A stretch of DNA of 11,232 nt from an uncultured Blautia sp. (GTDB lineage: Bacteria; Bacillota; Clostridia; Lachnospirales; Lachnospiraceae), in the NCBI GenBank assembly GCA_900543715.1, contig UQSX01000092.1:1-11232 (forward strand), written 5' to 3'. Below the pieces are notes generated by a model. That model made no database searches. It was not told where the DNA came from and saw nothing but the letters and a program-made list of their open reading frames with translations. Below are positions 7,447-11,232 of this stretch, piece after piece. How positions within the stretch are numbered: position 1 is the first letter of the stretch; each line of letters begins with the position of its first letter. The translations under genes and the position numbers were made by a program.

Positions 7447-7950
7447 TCAGTCAATACATTTCCCATAGATACAGAGATCATAAATTTTATCACCTTTGGC
7501 AACTGCCTTTTTCATAATACCTTCCAGCACAAATCCATTTTTCTCCAATACTTTTCTGGATGCTGTGTTAGGCTCATAGACCAGTCCGGTAATACGGATA
7601 AGCTCCAGTTCCTTATAGGCCAGAGGACATATCTGCTTCACTGCTTCTGTCATGATTCCCCTGGAATAGTATTCTTTTTTCAGGGTATAGCCGATTTCTC
7701 CGTCTCTTCTGTAAACGTCTTCTTTTTTCTCCACAGAAATATTTCCTGCAATCTTCCCATCTGCCAGGATTGCCCGAAAAACGCCTGCTTTTCCTTCCTG
7801 TTCCTCCGCCATGTTGATCCACCACTGGGCGTTGTCCTCTGTATATGGATAGGGCAGACGGTCAGACAAAAACTGCCGGTCTGCATTGTGGCATATTTCT
7901 GCCAGATCCTTTTTATCCTCCAAAGTCCAGGGTCTTAATTCTATTTTCAT
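7447..7950 (-). CDS. GNAT N-acetyltransferase, RimJ/RimL type
   Basis: Acetyltransferase of 167 residues. It starts MKIELRPWTLEDKKDLAEIC, the typical first strand of RimJ/RimL-like GNATs. The acetyl-CoA loop is YYSRGIMTEA at 94-103; compared with the common W/Q-x-x-GYATEA it has Ile-Met where Tyr-Ala is usual, within family variation. The C-terminus shows the motif LVYEPNTASRKVLEKNGF with the Asn-x-x-Ser-x-x-(V/L)-x-E-K-x-GF pattern. ATG at 7950 is preferred because AGGA stands 6 nt before it; the frame is open to 7983 but without a ribosome site. It lies 48 nt after the damaged flavodoxin gene and 61 nt before the DUF3786 gene. Substrate is unknown; with the other GNATs it makes four acetyltransferases in one gene run. 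Confidence 0.88.
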   Translation of the reverse strand: MKIELRPWTLEDKKDLAEICHNADRQFLSDRLPYPYTEDNAQWWINMAEEQEGKAGVFRAILADGKIAGNISVEKKEDVYRRDGEIGYTLKKEYYSRGIMTEAVKQICPLAYKELELIRITGLVYEPNTASRKVLEKNGFVLEGIMKKAVAKGDKIYDLCIYGKCID

Positions 7951-7998
7951 GGGCTGTCCTCTCCTTTTCTTTACTTCATTCATGAATTTAGTCTGGAT

Positions 7999-8386
7999 TT
8001 ATCTATCGTAAATATGCTTTCCAAGTTCATAGGCCTCTTTCAGATAACCTGTTTTTTCGATCTGGGGTCTGCCGTTGGTATCTCCGCAGCCTCCGGCCAG
8101 AAGCATCCCTTTATCATGGAAACCAATATAATTCACAACTGCGAACTGATAATAGGAAACTGCCTGCTCAAAGGTCCAGAAAAAGTTATCTGCAGAAGTC
8201 ATCAGCAGGACGCTGTCCTTTACCGGATACTTTTCATATCTTCCAAGAGGAGGGTTTGGGTCCTCCCTGGCAATGCAGTAAAACCGCTCTATAAAAGCTT
8301 TCAGACGAGAAGAAATGGTCCAGAAATAAAGAGGTGAGGCAAAGACTATCATATCCGCCTCCAAGAACTGCCAGTATTTTCTTCAT
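7999..8386 (-). pseudogene. Flavodoxin-family NAD(P)H oxidoreductase with internal deletion
   Basis: The true start is the ATG at 8386, preceded by AAGGAGG 11 nt upstream, and it encodes MKKILAVLG, the first beta-strand of a flavodoxin-fold protein. Directly after this, at about 8365-8360, the sequence jumps one frame over to EADMIVFASPLYFW, which in intact relatives lies some 70 residues further on. The remaining 120 residues run to a proper stop at 7999 and match the C-terminal part of COG0655-type flavoproteins (SSRLKAFIERFY, LLMTSADNFFW, AGGCGDTNGRPQIEKTGY). Missing are the FMN phosphate loop (normally GSPRxxGNT) and the cysteine region, about 200 bases. Translation from the ATG runs out of frame and stops at 8234 after about 50 codons. 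A TTG at 8364 could open the C-terminal part but has no ribosome site. Best read as a recent deletion pseudogene inside the operon. Confidence 0.8.
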
Positions 8387-8402
8387 ACTTTTCTCTGCCT
8401 CC

Positions 8403-9482
8403 TTATGCTTCTCCAAACATGCTCTCCCGGAAAAGAATCCTGTTCTCTTCTGCAAAAACTTCTGCCTCCACACCGTAGGGAAGGACACACCTGGGATAGG
8501 CATGGCCAAAATTCACATTATATACAATTGATAATTCTGGATTTCCCACGGCTTCCCGGTATACTTGTTTATACTCTTCATAGAAAACTTCGTCCTGAGG
8601 TTTTCCCGCCAGGATTCCTGTAATCTCTTCAAAAACTCCCTGTTCCCTCAGCATTGCCAGTTCCCTGGCCAAAAGTTCCGGTGCTGGTTTCTCCTCACAG
8701 GTTTCAATAAAGAGGATCTTTCCTCTCCACTCTTCTTTTTCCGGAAACAGTCCGTATTTTTCACAGACTCCTTTTTCATCTCCATATCTGCTGCCGGAAA
8801 GACAGTCGTATATGCTCTCTGCACAGCCTCCTAAAAGTTTTCCCCGGAAATGGCCGCTGCCCTGCAGAATCTCAAATCCTTTGGAATCCTCATGGGCAGT
8901 CCTTTCTGTCCCGAGAGCTGCCTCAGAAAAGTCTTTCCGCTCCTCATACCACACCGGACTTGGATAAATTTCTTTTTTCTCATGACCGGCAAAATATCCC
9001 TGAAAATATTCCTTTGTATAGGGCAGCATATCCCTTCCCATATCCGCCAGGTCACAGATAAAGCAGGGTCCATAATAAGTAGTCAGCCCCAGCTTGTAAA
9101 ACATCAGATGGTTGATGGTGGTATCGGAAAATCCGGTAAACAGCTTTGGCTTTTCTTTTACCAGCTCTGTAAATTCCTGGTCTTCCATAAGATAAGGAAG
9201 AAGGCGGTAGGTATCGTCTCCTCCTATAGCACATATAATGCCTTTTATAGAATCATCACGAAAAGCTGCTTTTAAATCCTCTGCTCTTGCCTGGGGATTC
9301 TTATTCAGATATTCCATGCCCTTTAAAGCATTTGGCATAAAAACAGGTTCCAGGCCAAACTCCCGAAGCCGTTTTGTTCCCAGTGTTATATTATGACGGC
9401 AGAAGTCCTCTCCCAGCATACCGCTGGAAAGGCTGACCACAGCCACCTTATCGCCTCTTCTTAATGGTGCGGGTTTTCTCAT
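8403..9482 (-). CDS. S66 peptidase: LD-carboxypeptidase / MccF-like
   Basis: Cytoplasmic peptidase family S66 protein of 359 residues (COG1619). Known members either trim murein tetrapeptides between L- and D-residues in wall recycling (LdcA) or hydrolyse processed microcin C (MccF). Visible landmarks are LRRGDKVAVVSLSS at the N-terminus, the nucleophile elbow AIGGDDTYRLLPYL at 85-98, FTGFSDTTINHLMFYKLG at 115-132, the catalytic Glu260 in LFIETCEE, and the catalytic His327 in NVNFGHAYPR. At the nucleophile position, where the family has Ser, this protein has Thr91 (codon ACC). Its GGDD form and SDT motif put it nearer to the MccF-type branch than to classic LdcA. Start ATG at 9482 follows GGAGGG by 8 nt. 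First gene of the run that continues to scrR; a promoter is seen at 9529-9557. Confidence 0.88.
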   Translation of the reverse strand: MRKPAPLRRGDKVAVVSLSSGMLGEDFCRHNITLGTKRLREFGLEPVFMPNALKGMEYLNKNPQARAEDLKAAFRDDSIKGIICAIGGDDTYRLLPYLMEDQEFTELVKEKPKLFTGFSDTTINHLMFYKLGLTTYYGPCFICDLADMGRDMLPYTKEYFQGYFAGHEKKEIYPSPVWYEERKDFSEAALGTERTAHEDSKGFEILQGSGHFRGKLLGGCAESIYDCLSGSRYGDEKGVCEKYGLFPEKEEWRGKILFIETCEEKPAPELLARELAMLREQGVFEEITGILAGKPQDEVFYEEYKQVYREAVGNPELSIVYNVNFGHAYPRCVLPYGVEAEVFAEENRILFRESMFGEA

Positions 9483-9528
9483 GGGCTTTTCCCTCCCTCA
9501 GCTAAAACTTTCTGTGTCAGATGTACCT

Positions 9529-9557
9529 ATTTTATCACAGACAGGTTCCTGCAACAA
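9529..9557 (-). promoter_or_regulatory. Promoter of the S66 peptidase-GNAT operon
   Basis: Minus strand: extended -10 box TGATAAAAT (hexamer 9534-9529) with TTGTTG 17 bases upstream (9557-9552). The -35 is weak but the extended -10 compensates. Transcription would start near 9522, giving a leader of about 40 nt. Confidence 0.5.
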
Positions 9558-9690
9558 CCTTCTTCCCCCTGTCCGTTAAGGGGATACATGGATTTTTCAT
9601 CTGAGAAGTGCTGTAATCATTACTGTTTTGTAAGCATATTTTTTTATAATGGAGATAGGATCATGATTTCTGTATTTCCCCGTCTATAAC
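9558..9690. other. Intergenic stretch between operon promoter and tRNA terminator
   Basis: No gene is supported. It holds a weak CCCCT/AGGGG hairpin near 9565-9585 and, on the plus strand, TATAAT at 9645-9650 followed by an 8-codon frame (9663-9689). No good -35 box accompanies that TATAAT. Confidence 0.5.
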
Positions 9691-9722
9691 AAAAAGGTGC
9701 TGATAATCACAGCACCTTTTTT
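9691..9722. terminator. Bidirectional terminator after tRNA-Val
   Basis: AAAAAGGTGCTG (9691-9702) pairs with CAGCACCTTTTT (9710-9721) around a 7-nt loop, with T-runs on both strands. It ends the tRNA transcript on the minus strand 3 nt after the mature 3' end, and it would stop plus-strand transcription too. Confidence 0.85.
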
Positions 9723-9724
9723 AG

Positions 9725-9798
9725 TGGAAGCAACGGGGCTCGAACCCGTGGCCTCTCGCGTGTGAGGCGAACGCTCATCCCAGCCGAGCTATGCTTCC
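9725..9798 (-). tRNA. tRNA-Val (CAC anticodon)
   Basis: A 74-nt sequence folds fully as a tRNA. Acceptor GGAAGCA/TGCTTCC, D-stem GCTC/GAGC with a 9-nt loop, anticodon stem TTCGC/GCGAG with loop CTCACAC (anticodon CAC, reading GUG), 5-nt variable loop, and T-arm ACGGG-TTCGAGC-CCCGT. The discriminator is A73. The 3' end is followed by CT rather than CCA, so CCA must be added by enzyme. An oddity is G at position 14, where A is nearly universal. It stands alone, with its own promoter and terminator. Confidence 0.95.
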
Positions 9799-9811
9799 GA
9801 AATATAAAATT

Positions 9812-9840
9812 ATTATACTCCTAAATATAGGGAAATGCAA
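9812..9840 (-). promoter_or_regulatory. Promoter of tRNA-Val
   Basis: Minus strand TATAAT (9817-9812) with TTGCAT 17 bases upstream (9840-9835). The start would fall near 9805, leaving a short leader of about 7 nt before the mature tRNA. The -35 box directly abuts the hairpin at 9841-9860. Confidence 0.65.
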
Positions 9841-9860
9841 GGGGCGGCGTTACCCGCCCC
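9841..9860 (-). terminator. GC-rich hairpin at the holin stop, probable terminator
   Basis: GGGGCGG (9841-9847) and CCGCCCC (9854-9860) form a perfect 7-bp stem with a 6-nt loop that holds the holin stop codon (9852-9850). The upstream arm on the minus strand encodes the Gly-rich holin end. Only a weak T-tract follows (TTGCATTT), so termination may be incomplete and could read into the tRNA. Confidence 0.5.
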
Positions 9861-10086
9861 CGGATCCTCCTACTTCCGGAATACCCGCAATAGAGGTTAA
9901 TATACTGATCACTCCGGCCATTACTGACGCAGATACCACATACTTCCAGTCTACCTGCCCCAGGGCTGCCGCCGTTCCGATCCCGGCAATGGCAGCCTGA
10001 GCTACAGTCTTTACAGCCCGGATCCCTGCCGCTTTCAGCCACTTCCGGTTATCCACGGACACCTTAAACACACAATTTTTCAGCAC
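9850..10086 (-). CDS. Phage holin, r1t-like
   Basis: Small membrane protein of 78 residues resembling the Lactococcus phage r1t holin family. After a polar N-terminus (NRKWLKAAGIRAVKTVAQ) come two hydrophobic segments, about 25-42 (AQAAIAGIGTAAALG) and 47-67 (WKYVVSASVMAGVISILTSI), joined by the short polar turn QVDWK. The end is IAGIPEVGGSGGG; the IPEV tail is common in this family. Holins form lesions in the cytoplasmic membrane that let the endolysin reach the wall. The start is a GTG at 10086 with GGAGGAG just upstream. No endolysin, tail or integrase gene is near, so this is an orphan prophage remnant or a domesticated gene. It sits between an insertion-element scar and the tRNA gene, and its stop codon is within a hairpin loop. 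Confidence 0.8.
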   Translation of the reverse strand: MLKNCVFKVSVDNRKWLKAAGIRAVKTVAQAAIAGIGTAAALGQVDWKYVVSASVMAGVISILTSIAGIPEVGGSGGG

Positions 10087-10148
10087 CGCTCCTCCCCCTT
10101 TCTTTCCAGATCCTCTTTTTTTGGCAAGAGCAGCTCCCTGTGAGGGAA

Positions 10149-10188
10149 AGAGAGCCAGCTATGACTTAGACGCCAAAGCTGTCTCTCT
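10149..10188. repeat. 12-bp inverted repeat near transposase remnant
   Basis: AGAGAGCCAGCT (10149-10160) and AGCTGTCTCTCT (10177-10188) are inverted copies with one mismatch around a 16-nt spacer. They lie upstream of the transposase fragment and could be a hairpin or the leftover of an element end. No flanking T-run is present. Confidence 0.45.
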
Positions 10189-10199
10189 GCTATAAGAAT

Positions 10200-10358
10200 A
10201 TGCAGAAATCTATTATCCGTGAAGCTTATGGGCTGCAGGACAGTCAAGACCACTGGCTTAGTTCAACATCATAAACGTTTCTGCTGCTGGCTATTGACGG
10301 GAGCAAAGCGAAAGTGCCGAACTCAGCGGAAAACAGGAGACAATATCCATTCACTTAG
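10200..10358 (+). pseudogene. Fragment of a DDE (IS4-type) transposase
   Basis: One plus-strand frame from an ATG at 10200 reads 24 codons to a TAA (10272-10274), then continues in the same frame as TFLLLAIDGSKAKVPNSAEN and ends at a TAG (10356-10358). The block LLAIDGSK...PN..EN matches the first catalytic segment of IS4-like DDE transposases, in which the Asp (codon 10296-10298) is the first acid of the DDE triad. The rest of the catalytic core is missing. With an internal stop and a total of about 52 codons it cannot be active. It is the only plus-strand coding trace in the window and points to a decayed insertion element between the holin and the Uma2 gene. Confidence 0.55.
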
Positions 10359-10393
10359 CCGCCTTAGTGTTGGTAGCACTGGGGCGGTTTTTT
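10359..10393 (+). terminator. Plus-strand terminator after the transposase fragment
   Basis: CCGCCTTAGTG (10359-10369) pairs with CACTGGGGCGG (10377-10387) as an 11-bp stem with two U-G pairs on plus-strand RNA, loop 7 nt, then six T (10388-10393). On the minus strand the two wobble pairs become C-A mismatches and no T-run follows, so it works in the plus direction. Its T-run overlaps the end of the Uma2 stop codon. Confidence 0.75.
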
Positions 10394-10934
10394 AAAATAG
10401 ATTATTAATTTTAATAGAAAGATCCGGATAAATCCCAACAGGAATATCCTGATCAAAACTGTACTGCCCGGAATTTGAGTCATTTTCAAATCCGTACACA
10501 GTAACAGTGCGTGTATCTGGATTCACTATCCAATATTCTTTCACACCAGCAGCGCGATATTTAAAAAGTTTTATTTGATAATCCATGCGTTGGCTGGAAG
10601 GCGATACGATTTCTATTATCCAGTCTGGGGCTCCTTGGCAACCCTTGTCATTTAGCTTATTTGGGTCACAAATGACACTTATATCAGGCTCTACATAGTT
10701 CTTATCGTTTTCGTTTAAAAACACGGCAAATGGGGCGATATATGCCTTGCAATCACCATTGTTCTTCCCAATATGATTTCTGATTACTGCAAAAATTTCT
10801 CCGACAAGTTCTTGATGTAAACGGCTTGGCGGTGCCATCAAATAAATTTTGCCGTCAATCAGTTCAGCTCGTTCCCCGTCCGGAAGTGCATAGATATCGT
10901 CTATTGTATAAGCGGATTCTTTTGATAATGGCAT
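10392..10934 (-). CDS. Uma2 family endonuclease (DUF820)
   Basis: Protein of 180 residues, full length for the Uma2 family, a PD-(D/E)XK nuclease fold very common in cyanobacteria and scattered in Firmicutes, often near mobile DNA; biological role mostly unknown. The start has the typical YTIDDIYALPDGERAELIDG (9-28), then PPSRLHQELVGEI (35-47). The active-site residues are Asp84 in VEPDISVI, Glu108 in PDWIIEIVSPS, and Lys122 in the segment DYQIKLFKY, followed by AGVKEYWIVNP. All key residues are present, so it is likely folded and possibly active. The ATG at 10934 follows AGGAG by 6 nt. Sampled lines of this gene are about 39% GC against about 55% in the S66 peptidase gene, which with the flanking element debris suggests lateral arrival. 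Confidence 0.9.
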   Translation of the reverse strand: MPLSKESAYTIDDIYALPDGERAELIDGKIYLMAPPSRLHQELVGEIFAVIRNHIGKNNGDCKAYIAPFAVFLNENDKNYVEPDISVICDPNKLNDKGCQGAPDWIIEIVSPSSQRMDYQIKLFKYRAAGVKEYWIVNPDTRTVTVYGFENDSNSGQYSFDQDIPVGIYPDLSIKINNLF

Positions 10935-11144
10935 ATTAATCTCCTTTCTGCTACAATATGTTTATGGTTCATACTCCTTTTTTATCCAACGTCTGCTGTC
11001 TTGTCCTCAACTGGAGGATATAATTTTTCTAATTCTTCGGAATTGAGACCGTTTCAAGTTTTGTGTAAACTGAAAAGCTGATATAAGATATGTCATTAGT
11101 TACTCTGGGCAGAGCCAATTTTTTGAGGTTATGCCCTTGATTGT
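10935..11144 (-). other. Long leader of the Uma2 gene with remnant-like frames
   Basis: About 200 nt lie between the predicted transcription start (near 11138) and the Uma2 ATG. I see no riboswitch I can name. A 23-codon frame from 11053 to 10982 ends ...EELEKLYPPVEDKTADVG and looks like the tail of a lost protein, followed by AAGGAG before the start region of the next gene. A short CTCTG/CAGAG inverted repeat lies near 11103-11114. Confidence 0.4.
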
Positions 11145-11172
11145 ATTATAATGCAGTTTCCGGACATGTCAA
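11145..11172 (-). promoter_or_regulatory. Consensus sigma-A promoter upstream of Uma2
   Basis: On the minus strand TTGACA (11172-11167) and TATAAT (11150-11145) are both perfect consensus hexamers, 16 bases apart. It is the strongest promoter by sequence in the window. The only complete gene downstream is Uma2, about 200 nt away. Confidence 0.75.
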
Positions 11173-11232
11173 GCAGGACTGGCCAGCCTTCCCTGTTAGG
11201 AACAGCATTTTCAGGAGACTTTCTTGTTAAGC

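Noticed and set aside
7385..7447. Separate promoter between the GNAT and the DUF3786 gene (TTGACT near the GNAT stop)
   Set aside because: No acceptable -10 hexamer at 16-18 bases, so the genes are more simply read from the upstream promoter.
9645..9722. Plus-strand mini-transcript with TATAAT, an 8-codon frame (MISVFPRL) and the terminator
   Set aside because: No usable -35 box at the right distance, and the GGAG would lie upstream of the predicted transcript start. The terminator is explained by the tRNA.
9725..10086. tRNA-Val as attachment site of the prophage that left the holin
   Set aside because: The holin lies on the 5' side of the tRNA while integration normally uses the 3' half. 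No duplicate of the tRNA end was seen in the window and no integrase is present.
10982..11053. Independent small protein upstream of Uma2
   Set aside because: The frame of 23 codons has no start codon or ribosome site; it is at best the tail of a lost gene.

Overview
The window reads as chromosome of a low-to-mid GC Firmicute, most likely a gut Clostridium relative of the Lachnospiraceae type. This rests on the strong AGGAGG-type ribosome binding sites, the sucrose PTS with a fused EIIA domain, the DUF3786 protein, the dense GNAT genes and a tRNA without an encoded CCA end. Species is not determinable by reading alone. Every protein gene lies on the minus strand, so transcription runs from right to left.

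Layout in transcription order. (1) 11232-10392: a Uma2-family nuclease-like gene behind a consensus promoter and a leader of about 200 nt, visibly more AT-rich than the core genes. (2) 10390-9850: an accessory scar, holding a plus-strand transposase fragment with its own terminator, an inverted repeat and a lone r1t-type phage holin. (3) 9798-9691: tRNA-Val(CAC) with its promoter and a bidirectional terminator. (4) 9557-5055: a promoter followed by a closely packed run of genes: an S66 LD-carboxypeptidase/MccF-like peptidase, a deletion-damaged flavodoxin-family gene, a GNAT, a DUF3786 protein and three more GNATs. (5) 5007-426: a sucrose utilisation locus: LacI-family repressor (scrR), PTS EIIBCA (scrA) and GH32 sucrose-6-phosphate hydrolase (scrB). 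(6) 407-1: a terminator, then a tandem array of 53-bp units each with inverted ACGGTT/AACCGT arms.

How the parts work together. ScrA would import sucrose as sucrose-6-phosphate and ScrB would split it to glucose-6-phosphate and fructose; no fructokinase is present in the window. The scrA promoter is built into the terminator of scrR. One LacI/CcpA-type operator lies just downstream of the predicted start of transcription, and a perfect 16-bp palindrome lies over the scrR stop codon, a good layout for autoregulation or looping. The S66 peptidase plus four acetyltransferases recalls, by inference only, the peptidase (MccF) and acetyltransferase (MccE/RimL) pair that detoxifies aminoacyl-nucleotide antibiotics.

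The least explained structures are the phased 53-bp hairpin array at the left edge, the flavodoxin gene with an internal deletion, and the mobile-element debris around the tRNA.
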